The notes: generated from the letters alone by a model not told the origin. 15,162 nucleotides of DNA from Calditrichaceae bacterium (GCA_024763405.1 JANTFQ010000021.1:1-15162), one strand, 5' to 3'. Shown: positions 1 through 6,477, counted from the first letter of the stretch. Numbers and translations are program-made.

Positions 1-258
1 TGTGCTATTAACGGCGGTATGTACTGGGATTCCTATAATACCATCAAACGCTTAGACGATTATCTGCCGGTGGATATTTTTATTAACGGCTGTATGCCCC
101 GGCCGGAAGCGGTAATTGACGGTTTTATCCAATTACAAAAGCTGATCGATTCCGGACAAGCGCAGGGCTGGGTAAAATACAGGGAAGAACTGGAAACCTA
201 TCGCGCCAATCAGAAAAAAGTAATAAAGAACTGGAAGATGCCGGATTATAATTGGTAA
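1..258 (+). CDS. NuoB-like / group 4 hydrogenase small subunit, C-terminal part (5' end outside window)
   Basis: The reading frame is open from the first base, so the start lies upstream and only the last 85 residues are seen. The fragment begins C-A-I-N-G-G and contains PVDIFINGCMPRPEA, the signature around the last two cluster-binding cysteines of the NuoB / hydrogenase small-subunit family, which holds the proximal [4Fe-4S] cluster (N2 in complex I). In complex I this subunit passes electrons towards the membrane arm; in group 4 hydrogenases and related complexes it feeds the large subunit. The stretch WDSYNTIKRLDDYLPVDI resembles hydrogenase-like and Mbx-like members more than respiratory NuoB, but I judge that by eye. 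The C-terminal tail is charged and ends in PDYNW. It is followed 87 bases later by a NuoC-like gene in the same direction, so it is part of the same operon. Family membership is clear; the exact subtype is inferred from the neighbouring large subunit. Confidence 0.88.
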   Translation, partial: CAINGGMYWDSYNTIKRLDDYLPVDIFINGCMPRPEAVIDGFIQLQKLIDSGQAQGWVKYREELETYRANQKKVIKNWKMPDYNW

Positions 259-345
259 ATAGCCATCAGCTATCAATTTGCCAGGCTAAAATTCTGACAA
301 CTGACAACTGATAGCTAAAAACTGTAAACTTAAAACAGGTTTTTT
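259..345 (+). repeat. Short heptamer repeats and an inverted repeat in the gap before the NuoC-like gene
   Basis: The gap contains CTGACAA at 294-300 and 301-307 followed by CTGATAG at 308-314, a 7-base tandem repeat. AGCTATCA at 268-275 is repeated as the inverse TGATAGCT at 309-316, with 33 bases between. The heptamer phase (AACTGAC) is close to the AACTGAG heptamers at 8759-8779, so it may be the same kind of intergenic repeat. No coding potential is visible. Upstream of the next ATG only a weak AGG (about 338-340) could serve as a ribosome binding site. Confidence 0.55.
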
Positions 346-915
346 ATGAGCACACAATTTGCAATAGAAGAAGAACTAAAACAGAGCATCAACAATGCCT
401 TCCGGTCGGCAAAGGTAACTATTAAACGACAGGGACGAATCAATGTTGAGTTCCGCAGCGGTATCCTGCCGGCTTTTGTCAGTTATTTAAAAGAATACCT
501 GGATTTCAAACACTTGGTCATGATGAGCTGTGTGGACTGGTTAGAAGATAATGAATTTGAGATTGTCTACCATCTCTGGTCGTATGATCACAAGGTGCAT
601 ATTATGGTCAAAGTACGTCTGGACAGGGAAAAACCGGTGATGCAGTCCATCTCTAAATTATGGGATCAGGCCGAAACCTATGAGCGTGAAATTCACGAAA
701 TGAACGGGGTGGAGTTTGAAGGGCATCCGGGTATGCGTGATTTTATCCTCGAAGACTGGGAAGATTTACCGCCCATGCGCCGTGATTTTAAAACCCGTGA
801 GTTTGTTGATAAAACCTATGAATGGCGCACAGGCCGCGAAGATAAACAGGACGTTCGTGAAACCATTGCGAAACAGTATGATACGGAAGTACCGGACTTT
901 AAAAATAGTAAATAA
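346..915 (+). CDS. NuoC-like 30 kDa subunit of a complex I / hydrogenase-related complex
   Basis: This 189-residue protein belongs to the NuoC (30 kDa) family, a structural subunit of the peripheral arm that packs against the NuoB and NuoD subunits. The diagnostic motif lies at residues 112-128, YEREIHEMNGVEFEGHP, followed by LEDWEDLPPMRRDF at about 135-148, which matches the family signature of ERExxDxxGxxFxGHP and a basic PLRKDY-like tail. The length suits a free-standing NuoC rather than the NuoCD fusion. It has no cysteine clusters, as expected. The ATG at 346 gives a normal N terminus, although the ribosome binding site is weak. It lies between the NuoB-like fragment and the NuoD-like gene in the usual B-C-D order. 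A 245-base gap with repeat elements separates it from the next gene, longer than expected inside a tight operon. Confidence 0.9.
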   Translation: MSTQFAIEEELKQSINNAFRSAKVTIKRQGRINVEFRSGILPAFVSYLKEYLDFKHLVMMSCVDWLEDNEFEIVYHLWSYDHKVHIMVKVRLDREKPVMQSISKLWDQAETYEREIHEMNGVEFEGHPGMRDFILEDWEDLPPMRRDFKTREFVDKTYEWRTGREDKQDVRETIAKQYDTEVPDFKNSK

Positions 916-953
916 AATTTTCCCTTTAGAAAAGGGGAACTAAAGGGGTTGTA
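914..953 (+). repeat. REP-like palindromic unit, copy A1 (direct orientation)
   Basis: Just after the NuoC-like stop codon the sequence forms an imperfect hairpin, TTTCCCTTT (919-927) with AAAGGGGAA (931-939), followed by a tail ending AAAGGGGTTGT at 942-952. The same design occurs at 2287-2317 and 8965-8998, and inverted at 994-1026 and 2339-2368. It is not a good terminator because no T-run follows the stem. Confidence 0.6.
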
Positions 954-993
954 AAAATTAGGAAAAGATAAATTTGTCATTTAAAGAAACGTA

Positions 994-1026
994 ACAACCC
1001 CCTACCCCCCTTTCTTAAGGGGGAAT
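994..1026 (-). repeat. REP-like palindromic unit, copy A2 (inverted relative to A1)
   Basis: ACAACCCCCTA followed by a CCCCCCTT...AAGGGGG hairpin and GAAT is the reverse complement layout of the unit at 914-953. The two copies face each other across about 40 bases, so the pair could fold into one larger cruciform or RNA stem. Paired facing units are typical of REP/BIME-type elements. That classification is by architecture only. Confidence 0.6.
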
Positions 1027-1039
1027 AAATGTCATCTCC

Positions 1040-1146
1040 AGCCTGCCCCTTTTGGGGAATGCTTGTATCGGGGTACTGGTTAGAAAAAGATAGATTCCCA
1101 ATAACTAATTTTGGGAATGACAGTTTAGAATAAAAAATTTAGAATA
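1040..1146. repeat. Further small palindromes and a direct repeat in the gap before the NuoD-like gene
   Basis: Three structures follow one another. CCCCTTTTGGGG (1046-1057) is a perfect 12-base palindrome and runs into AATG. ATTCCCAA (1094-1101) pairs perfectly with TTGGGAAT (1111-1118) over a 9-base loop and is followed by GAC, resembling the common intergenic repeat pattern ATTCCC...GGGAATGAC. TTTAGAATA occurs twice, at 1124-1132 and 1138-1146. The 3' part is A/T rich and could hold a promoter for the NuoD-like gene, but I cannot pick convincing -35 and -10 boxes. Confidence 0.5.
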
Positions 1147-1160
1147 GACAGGTCAATAAT

Positions 1161-2276
1161 ATGTCAGAAATAATGCAAGAAAAAGAAACCACTCTATACC
1201 TCGGCCCGCAGCATCCCGGTATTACCGGTAATATGATGATTGAGCTGAAGGTTACCGGCGACACCGTTCAGAGAGGCCGTACGCATGTTGGTTACCTGCA
1301 CCGGGGTTTTGAAAAGCTCATGGAAGAACGGCTGTGGATGCAGTGTTTTCCTATTGTCTGCCGCATCTGTGTACCGGAACCGGATCCCAATGAAGAAAAC
1401 CTGGCCCGTGGTATCGAAGAAATAGAGGGCAGGGAAGTACCGGAACGGGCAAAATATATCCGTACTATGGTGCTGGAGCTCTCACGAATGGCTACCTATT
1501 TACTGTGGATGGGCGGTCAGTCCGGTTCTGCCGGTCTGTACACCATGCCGCAATGGACTGTCGGTGATCGTGATTATATCATTGATTTATTTGAAGAACT
1601 GACCGGCGGCCGTGTTTACCATATGTATATCTGGGCCGGCGGTGTGCGCCGTGATTTGCCCGATGGATTTGCCGGGCGCGTCCGTAAGGTTTTAGATTAT
1701 TTGGAAGAACGCCTCACCGACTATGATCGTCTGCTGTTTGAAAATGCCGTTTTCCTAAAACGTGCACAAGGAGTTGGTATTATCGATAAGAACAAGGCCG
1801 AAGAATGGGGCGTTGTGGGTCCTCCCTTGCGCGGTTGCGGTATTGCACACGACGTACGTAAAGATGAACCGTATGAAGTATATGATAAATTAGACTGGGA
1901 AGTTATCACACACGAAGGCAGTGACGTCTATTCCCGTGCAATGGTACGGCGTAAAGAATTTGAACAATCTATTTCCATTGTGCGCCAGGTACTGGATAAA
2001 ATGCCCGAAGGGCCGGTGTATAATCCGGGTCCCAATCCGCTTAAATGGAAAGTACCGGCCGGTGATGCTTATGTGCGTACCGAATCGGCCCGCGGTGAAT
2101 TTGGGTACTATGTTGTGAGTGACGGCAGTCTGAAACCCCGCCGTGTTCATGTTCGTGGTCCCGCATATGTGCATGGCGTGAGCCTGCTGGAAAAAATGCT
2201 CAAAGGAATGAACATTGCGGACGTTAGTTTTATTATGAACAGTTTGGGCACCTGTCCGCCGGAGATCGAACGATAG
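1161..2276 (+). CDS. NuoD / [NiFe]-hydrogenase large-subunit-like protein of an Ehr-type complex, with CxxE in place of both CxxC motifs
   Basis: This 371-residue protein is a member of the complex I 49 kDa / group 4 hydrogenase large-subunit family. LGPQHPG at residues 14-20, the GYLHRGFEKLMEER stretch (44-57) and VPERAKYIRTMVLELSRMATYLLW (93-116) are family landmarks. In true group 4 hydrogenases the [NiFe] site is bound by ERICGIC near the N terminus and DPCxxC at the C terminus. Here the first motif reads C67-R-I-C70-V-P-E73 and the second reads T-C365-P-P-E368-I-E-R, so each pair keeps its first cysteine and has glutamate at the second position. Complex I NuoD normally lacks these cysteines. 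I conclude that it is neither a standard hydrogenase nor standard NuoD but an energy-converting-hydrogenase-related subunit, close to the Ehr or Mbx types. What it reduces cannot be read from the sequence. The ATG at 1161 gives the expected N terminus; M5 is a possible alternative. Confidence 0.88.
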   Translation: MSEIMQEKETTLYLGPQHPGITGNMMIELKVTGDTVQRGRTHVGYLHRGFEKLMEERLWMQCFPIVCRICVPEPDPNEENLARGIEEIEGREVPERAKYIRTMVLELSRMATYLLWMGGQSGSAGLYTMPQWTVGDRDYIIDLFEELTGGRVYHMYIWAGGVRRDLPDGFAGRVRKVLDYLEERLTDYDRLLFENAVFLKRAQGVGIIDKNKAEEWGVVGPPLRGCGIAHDVRKDEPYEVYDKLDWEVITHEGSDVYSRAMVRRKEFEQSISIVRQVLDKMPEGPVYNPGPNPLKWKVPAGDAYVRTESARGEFGYYVVSDGSLKPRRVHVRGPAYVHGVSLLEKMLKGMNIADVSFIMNSLGTCPPEIER

Positions 2277-2286
2277 AAACGAAAAT

Positions 2287-2317
2287 GTCCCCTTAAAAAG
2301 GGGACGACAGGGGTTGT
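2287..2317 (+). repeat. REP-like palindromic unit, copy B1 (direct orientation)
   Basis: GTCCCCTT (2287-2294) pairs perfectly with AAGGGGAC (2298-2305) over a 3-base loop, and a GACAGGGGTTGT tail follows. It starts 10 bases after the stop codon of the NuoD-like gene. No T-run follows, so it is unlikely to be an efficient terminator, but a stem here could protect the 3' end of the upstream message. Confidence 0.62.
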
Positions 2318-2338
2318 ATCCAAATAGTAATTAAAAAT

Positions 2339-2368
2339 AGCCCCCTGCCCCCCTCAAAAAAGGGGGAA
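2339..2368 (-). repeat. REP-like palindromic unit, copy B2 (inverted relative to B1)
   Basis: AGCCCCCTGCCCCCC followed by a short A-rich loop and AGGGGGAAAA mirrors copy B1 and closely resembles copy A2 at 994-1026. The unit ends about 27 bases before the start codon of the next gene, so a stem formed here sits close to the translation start. Confidence 0.58.
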
Positions 2369-2394
2369 AATGAAAAACAAACGAGGCAAGAAAT

Positions 2395-4167
2395 ATGATG
2401 AACATAAAAGGCGCTCTGGTTCCTTTTTCCGCGTTAAAATTTTTAGGGAAAAAACCGCATACGGTACGGTATCCGCTCGAAAAGAAAGATACCGCTCAAC
2501 GTTACCGCGGATTTCATTTCAATGATTTGGAAGAATGTATCGGCTGCGGAACCTGCAGTACGATCTGTCAGAATGAAGCCATCGATATGATTCAGTTAGA
2601 CGGTGTTGAAGCCGCCAAAGGTGATTCCGGCCTGCGTCCGCGCGTAGATAACGGACGCTGCTGCTGGTGCGGCCTCTGTGTGGATATGTGCCCGACCGGT
2701 TCGCTTAGTTTAACCGATCAGTATCTGCATACCTCGCCGGATCCTGATTCTTATCTGCTCATTCCCGGAAAAGATAATCCCGAAATGAAAGAAAATATCA
2801 GCTTTGTTAAAAGCGATAGCGAACCGCTGCTGCAGTTCGATCGTGTTCCCATGCGGGAGCTGGACGGAGCCGAGCGGGTTAAGTCGTTTGCCGAGGTGGT
2901 ACTGGGCTATATGCAGGAAGAAGCCCGTGCCGAAGCAACCCGTTGTGTGGACTGTGGGCTTTGTGTGACCGCCTGCCCGGACCATATGCATATTCCGGAA
3001 TACATTGGCGCGATTGCCGATGCCGATGATGAAACGGCCTTAAAATATATTTATGATAATAATCCCTTACCGGAAATGTGCGGTAAAGTATGTACCCGTC
3101 AGTGCGAAACCGTTTGTGCTATTGGGCATCTCGGGGAACCGATCGCCATCCGCTGGTTAAAACGGTTTGCCACCGAGCAGTTCCCGGATCCGGCCGCTAT
3201 TTTAAATCCGGTTATTGCCGAATCCAACGGTAAAAAAGTGGGGATTATCGGCGGCGGTCCGGCCGGACTTTCTGCAGGATATTATCTGGCCCTGCGCGGC
3301 TTTGATATAACCATTTACGAGGCGCTGCCCAAAATGGGTGGGATGACTTATGCCGGTATTCCGAAATATCGTTTTCCGGAAGACAGTCTGGATAAACAAA
3401 TTGGCTATATGGAAAAAGTCGGTGTAAAAATGGTCAATAATACCCGTGTGGGTAAGGATATTTCTTTTGATAAAATACGCAAAGAAAATGACGCTGTATT
3501 TGTAGGTATCGGGTTTCATATTCCGTACACTCTGGGGCTTACCGGTGAAGATTTGGAAAATTCCATTCAGGCAGTAGATTTTCTGCGTGATGTAAATTTG
3601 GGTAAAAGTGTAGATATTGGCAAAAAGGTTGTGGTCATTGGCGGTGGAAACGTGGCCATCGATGCCGCCCGCGTTTCGCGTCGTCTCGGTGCGGAAGTCA
3701 CCATTCTTTACCGTCGTCGTGTTCAGGATATGCCGGCAGACTGGGAAGAAATCGAAGGCGCTGAAGATGAAGGCGTTCATATCGTTCCCCAGGGTATTCC
3801 GCTGGAAGTTATCGGGAATAATGGTAAGGTAAAATCCATTAAATATGGTATGGCGGAAATGGTTGCCGACGATAAGGGCGGCCGTCCGCGTCCGGTACTG
3901 ATCGAAGGCGACGAGCATATCCTGGAAGTAGATACCGTTATTGGCGCTATCGGACAGGAAGCGGATTATTCCTTCTTACCGAAAGAGGTAATGGATGAGC
4001 TGAAAATCGAGCGCGGCCGGATGGTTGTGAACGAACTGAAACAAACATCGATTCCGGATATTTTTGCCGGGGGTGACAGTGTAAACCGCACAGCAGACGC
4101 TATCAGCGCTATTGCCGACGGGGTAAAAGCGGTAGAAGGCATTACGCATTATTTATTAGATGAATAA
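2395..4167 (+). CDS. Fusion of a NuoI-like 2x[4Fe-4S] ferredoxin with a GltD/NfnL-like FAD, NAD(P)H-binding oxidoreductase
   Basis: The 590-residue protein has two modules. Residues 40-105 form a NuoI-like ferredoxin with C48-x2-C51-x2-C54-x3-C58 and C89-x2-C92-x2-C95-x3-C99-P, enough for two [4Fe-4S] clusters; C90 is an extra cysteine. Residues about 170-590 form a glutamate-synthase-small-subunit-like (GltD, NfnL, PreT) module: C184-x2-C187-x2-C190-x3-C194-P, then C229, C233, C237 and C241, an FAD-binding GGGPAGLSAG at 286-295, a second dinucleotide site IGGGNVAIDAAR at 415-426 followed by LYRRR (439-443), and a final FAGGDSVN at 557-564. The arginines after the second site suggest NADPH, but NADH is possible. 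In the family the module moves electrons between NAD(P)H, FAD and clusters. Here the ferredoxin part probably docks on the NuoB/C/D-like subunits, giving them a built-in NAD(P)H entry or exit. Two ATGs are adjacent; GAGG (2383-2386) precedes them. The gene is followed 26 bases later by the FMN protein. Confidence 0.9.
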   Translation: MMNIKGALVPFSALKFLGKKPHTVRYPLEKKDTAQRYRGFHFNDLEECIGCGTCSTICQNEAIDMIQLDGVEAAKGDSGLRPRVDNGRCCWCGLCVDMCPTGSLSLTDQYLHTSPDPDSYLLIPGKDNPEMKENISFVKSDSEPLLQFDRVPMRELDGAERVKSFAEVVLGYMQEEARAEATRCVDCGLCVTACPDHMHIPEYIGAIADADDETALKYIYDNNPLPEMCGKVCTRQCETVCAIGHLGEPIAIRWLKRFATEQFPDPAAILNPVIAESNGKKVGIIGGGPAGLSAGYYLALRGFDITIYEALPKMGGMTYAGIPKYRFPEDSLDKQIGYMEKVGVKMVNNTRVGKDISFDKIRKENDAVFVGIGFHIPYTLGLTGEDLENSIQAVDFLRDVNLGKSVDIGKKVVVIGGGNVAIDAARVSRRLGAEVTILYRRRVQDMPADWEEIEGAEDEGVHIVPQGIPLEVIGNNGKVKSIKYGMAEMVADDKGGRPRPVLIEGDEHILEVDTVIGAIGQEADYSFLPKEVMDELKIERGRMVVNELKQTSIPDIFAGGDSVNRTADAISAIADGVKAVEGITHYLLDE

Positions 4168-4193
4168 CCAGAAAGACAGAAAAGGGGAAGATT

Positions 4194-5183
4194 ATGGCTA
4201 ATCTTTCAACAAAATATCTTGGTTTGGATTTACGCAATCCGATGATTGTAGGCAGTTGCGGACTCACCTCCACAGTAACCGACATCGTGGCGCTCGAAAA
4301 AGCAGGCGCCGGTGCCGTTGTGTTAAAATCCATTTTTGAAGAAGAAATTTTAATGGAGATGGAGCACGAAGTTTCTGCTGCTGAAAGCGACGGTTATGAT
4401 GCCAAAGCCTTTGATTATTATGATTATAAAATCAAAGATAAAAATTTAAGCGCCTATGTTAAACTCATCGAAGAGACCAAAGCGGCTGTTTCCATACCGG
4501 TTATCGCCAGTATTAACTGTGTTTCCGCCCATGAGTGGCCCTATTTTGCCAAGAAAATTGAAACGGCCGGAGCCGATGCATTGGAACTCAATATTTTTGC
4601 TCTGCCAACCAATTTCAATAAAAGCAGTGCGGATAATGAACAGTTGTATTTTGAAGTAGCCGAAAAAATTAAAGAGCATGTATCGATTCCCGTTTCCCTG
4701 AAAATTAGTCCTTATTCGGCTAACCTGGGACCCTTCATTCAGAAACTATCGGAAACAGGTATTGCCGGTCTGGTCTTATTCAACCGCTTCTGGAGTCCGG
4801 ATTTTGATATTGAAAACTTTGCGTTAATTGCCAGTCATGTATTGAGCCGTGAAGATGAGTTAGCCCTTTCTTTGCGCTGGATTGCCATCATGTCCGAACG
4901 TGTAAGCTGTGATTTGTCTGCTTCTACCGGTGTGCATGATGCCTCATCGGCTATCAAACAGATTCTGGCCGGCGCCGATGCGGTGCAAATTGTTTCTGCC
5001 CTGTATAAAAATGGCAAGGAACATTTACAGACCATTTTAGACGAAATGAATGCGTGGATGGACAAACACGATTTTAAATCCATTGATGATTTCCGCGGTA
5101 AAATGAGTCAGGCTAAAAGTGAAGACCCGGCCATGTATGAACGGGTTCAGTTTATGCGTTTCTTCCGCGGCACCGAACATTAA
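4194..5183 (+). CDS. Dihydroorotate-dehydrogenase-like FMN protein (PyrD/PreA family)
   Basis: The 329-residue TIM-barrel protein resembles dihydroorotate and dihydropyrimidine dehydrogenases. Landmarks are K45 in VVLKSIF (usual FMN contact), N108 in IASINCV, ELNIFALP at 131-138 where classical enzymes have LNxSCPN, K170 in PVSLKISPY, and STGVHDASSAIKQILAGADAVQI (244-266), the C-terminal FMN phosphate region. The motif that normally provides the substrate asparagines and the catalytic cysteine is altered: no cysteine is seen at 134-165, only S144 and S145 nearby. Standard dihydroorotate oxidation is therefore uncertain. An AAGGGG ribosome binding site (4182-4187) lies six bases before the ATG, and the 26-base gap to the fusion gene implies co-transcription. 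GltD-like plus PyrD-like neighbours are the two halves of dihydropyrimidine dehydrogenase (PreT/PreA), so the two may form one enzyme. It could instead be a true PyrD paralogue. Confidence 0.82.
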   Translation: MANLSTKYLGLDLRNPMIVGSCGLTSTVTDIVALEKAGAGAVVLKSIFEEEILMEMEHEVSAAESDGYDAKAFDYYDYKIKDKNLSAYVKLIEETKAAVSIPVIASINCVSAHEWPYFAKKIETAGADALELNIFALPTNFNKSSADNEQLYFEVAEKIKEHVSIPVSLKISPYSANLGPFIQKLSETGIAGLVLFNRFWSPDFDIENFALIASHVLSREDELALSLRWIAIMSERVSCDLSASTGVHDASSAIKQILAGADAVQIVSALYKNGKEHLQTILDEMNAWMDKHDFKSIDDFRGKMSQAKSEDPAMYERVQFMRFFRGTEH

Positions 5184-5218
5184 TTTAAAATTATCTTCTG
5201 GATTGGAAAAGTAACTGA

Positions 5219-5254
5219 AGCCCTGCCGGGTATTGTTCTCGGCGGGGTTTTTTT
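5219..5254 (+). terminator. Rho-independent terminator of the complex I-like operon
   Basis: CCCTGCCG (5221-5228) pairs with CGGCGGGG (5240-5247), eight pairs with one G-T wobble and an 11-base loop, and a run of seven T follows at 5248-5254. It lies 37 bases after the stop codon of the FMN protein gene and ends the operon. Confidence 0.9.
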
Positions 5255-5277
5255 ATTTTACTGTATTTGGGATTAAT

Positions 5278-5298
5278 GTTGAATATTGGAAATTCAAC
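5278..5298. repeat. Small inverted repeat in the 5184-5505 gap
   Basis: GTTGAAT (5278-5284) is matched by ATTCAAC (5292-5298) over seven bases. No function is evident. It leads directly into the octamer array that follows. Confidence 0.4.
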
Positions 5299-5305
5299 CC
5301 TAAAA

Positions 5306-5369
5306 ACCCAATAACCCAATAACCCAATAACCCAATAACTCAATAACTCAATAACCCAATCACCTAATT
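5306..5369 (+). repeat. Octamer tandem repeat array (ACCCAATA)
   Basis: Eight consecutive 8-base units: ACCCAATA four times (5306-5337), ACTCAATA twice (5338-5353), then ACCCAATC and ACCTAATT, decaying into ACCAAAAA. The unit is not a multiple of three and there is no open frame, so it is intergenic. The same unit in reverse complement (TTATTGGG) occurs on the far side of the feo operon at 8713-8744. Such arrays can expand or shrink by slippage. Confidence 0.85.
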
Positions 5370-5411
5370 ACCAAAAATCCAATCTGGTTTGTTTAACTAA
5401 AATTGTCTATA

Positions 5412-5447
5412 TTCGTTTAATTAACGACCGGGGAATATAATTTCCCG
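5412..5447 (+). promoter_or_regulatory. Probable promoter and overlapping palindromic operator of the feo operon
   Basis: A perfect TATAAT (5436-5441) lies inside a 19-base near-palindrome, CGGGGAA-TATAA-TTTCCCG (5429-5447), whose seven-base arms match except for one G/T pair. A weak -35 candidate, TTCGTT (5412-5417), is 18 bases upstream. A repressor on this palindrome would cover the -10 element. The first gene downstream encodes a DtxR-like protein, so metal-dependent autoregulation is a reasonable guess. The palindrome does not closely match the DtxR/IdeR or Fur consensus as I remember them. The leader to the ATG at 5506 would be about 58 bases and holds GAGG at 5492-5495. Confidence 0.5.
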
Positions 5448-5505
5448 TTTTATTATTTTAAACCTCTGACGCTTTAAGATAATTTGCAATTGAGGAAACC
5501 GGGCT

Positions 5506-6477
5506 ATGCTCATTATTTTTGGAATCGTATTTCTGATTTTAGTTGTGATCTATCTTCTGCGTGAACGTAAAAACAACACGCGAATGCAGCAGGTCTACCT
5601 CGAAGACGCGTTAAAATATATTTTTAACCGGGAAGAAAGCGGCCATTTAGCAACTATGGAAGGCATAAAGGGAACCCTTGCAGTCAGTAACCGGCAAAAT
5701 CATGAGCTTATTCAACAGCTTCAGCAAAATAAACTGATTATGCTAAGTGAAGAAGGCTTGCGCCTAACAGGCGATGGCCGTCAGCTATCCATGGAAATTG
5801 TTCGGGCGCACCGCATCTGGGAAACCTTTCTGGAGCGGGAAACGGATTTACCTTTGCACCAGATTCATCAGTATGCGGATCGACAGGAACACACCACGCG
5901 CGGCGCTAAGGTGGAGGCGATGGCTGCCCATCTTGGCTTTCCCACTGTGGATCCCCATGGCGATCCGATTCCGGAGATGGGTAAAATGGCGCCGGAGCCG
6001 CATCGGCAGAATCTCAATGACTGGGAAATTGGTAAAGAAGGCCGTATTGCGCACATCGAAGATGAACCCATATCGGTTGCCAAAGAAATCTTTAAAAAGG
6101 GATTCCGGGTGGATGATGCTGTTCGTGTACTGGAACGCTCGGAAGGAAACATCCGGCTGGAACATCTCGGTAAGGAACATCATCTTAACAGTGTGAGCGC
6201 CCAAAATATCCATTTGACGGAGGCCCCTTCGGTTACCGGGGAAGCGCTCAAAACTCTTGATGACCTGAAACAGGGCGAAGAAGCGCGTATTCGTGCCCTT
6301 TCAAAACGCATTCAAGGACTTTCACGCAGGCGATTGTTGGATTTGGGTTTTACACCGGGTGTACCTGTTCAAAAAGTTTTAATTAGCGCCTTTGGCGGAG
6401 ACCCCACCGTGTATCGGGTACGCGGGGCTAAAATTGCCTTACGAAAACATCAGGCAAAGCAAATTTTTATTCAATAA
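5506..6477 (+). CDS. Membrane-anchored DtxR-like metal-dependent regulator fused to FeoA-type domain(s)
   Basis: This 323-residue protein starts with one hydrophobic helix (residues 2-18) followed by a basic stretch, LRERKNNTR, which predicts an N-terminal membrane anchor with the rest in the cytoplasm. Residues about 30-95 fit a winged helix-turn-helix. Residues 98-156 match the DtxR/MntR metal-binding and dimerisation region: RAHRIWETFLE, then YADRQEHTTRGA and a family-typical GFPTVDPHGDPIP (144-156). By alignment in my head, H102, D125, E128 and H129 fall where DtxR has its metal ligands, with Asp at the Cys position. Residues about 172-238 look like an SH3-like/FeoA-like domain, and 254-323 is a clear FeoA domain (LSRRRLLDLGFTPGVPVQKV). 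It leads the feo operon, so it probably senses Fe(II) or Mn(II) and controls FeoB production, and may also act on FeoB directly through its FeoA part. Confidence 0.82.
   Translation: MLIIFGIVFLILVVIYLLRERKNNTRMQQVYLEDALKYIFNREESGHLATMEGIKGTLAVSNRQNHELIQQLQQNKLIMLSEEGLRLTGDGRQLSMEIVRAHRIWETFLERETDLPLHQIHQYADRQEHTTRGAKVEAMAAHLGFPTVDPHGDPIPEMGKMAPEPHRQNLNDWEIGKEGRIAHIEDEPISVAKEIFKKGFRVDDAVRVLERSEGNIRLEHLGKEHHLNSVSAQNIHLTEAPSVTGEALKTLDDLKQGEEARIRALSKRIQGLSRRRLLDLGFTPGVPVQKVLISAFGGDPTVYRVRGAKIALRKHQAKQIFIQ

Noticed and set aside
1161..2276. A functional group 4 [NiFe] hydrogenase
   Set aside because: Two of the four nickel-binding cysteines are replaced by glutamate (E73, E368), so a normal [NiFe] centre is not expected.
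2287..2305. Perfect GTCCCCTT/AAGGGGAC hairpin after the NuoD-like gene as a terminator
   Set aside because: No T-run follows and the same design recurs in other gaps with a GGGGTTGT tail, so a dispersed repeat explains it better.
3202..3918. Open frame of 238 codons on the minus strand inside the NuoI-GltD fusion gene
   Set aside because: It lies entirely within a confidently identified gene, shows no recognisable motif and has no ribosome binding site of note; it is a shadow frame.
5306..5369. Octamer array as a CRISPR array
   Set aside because: Units are 8 bases and directly contiguous, with no spacers and no cas genes nearby.
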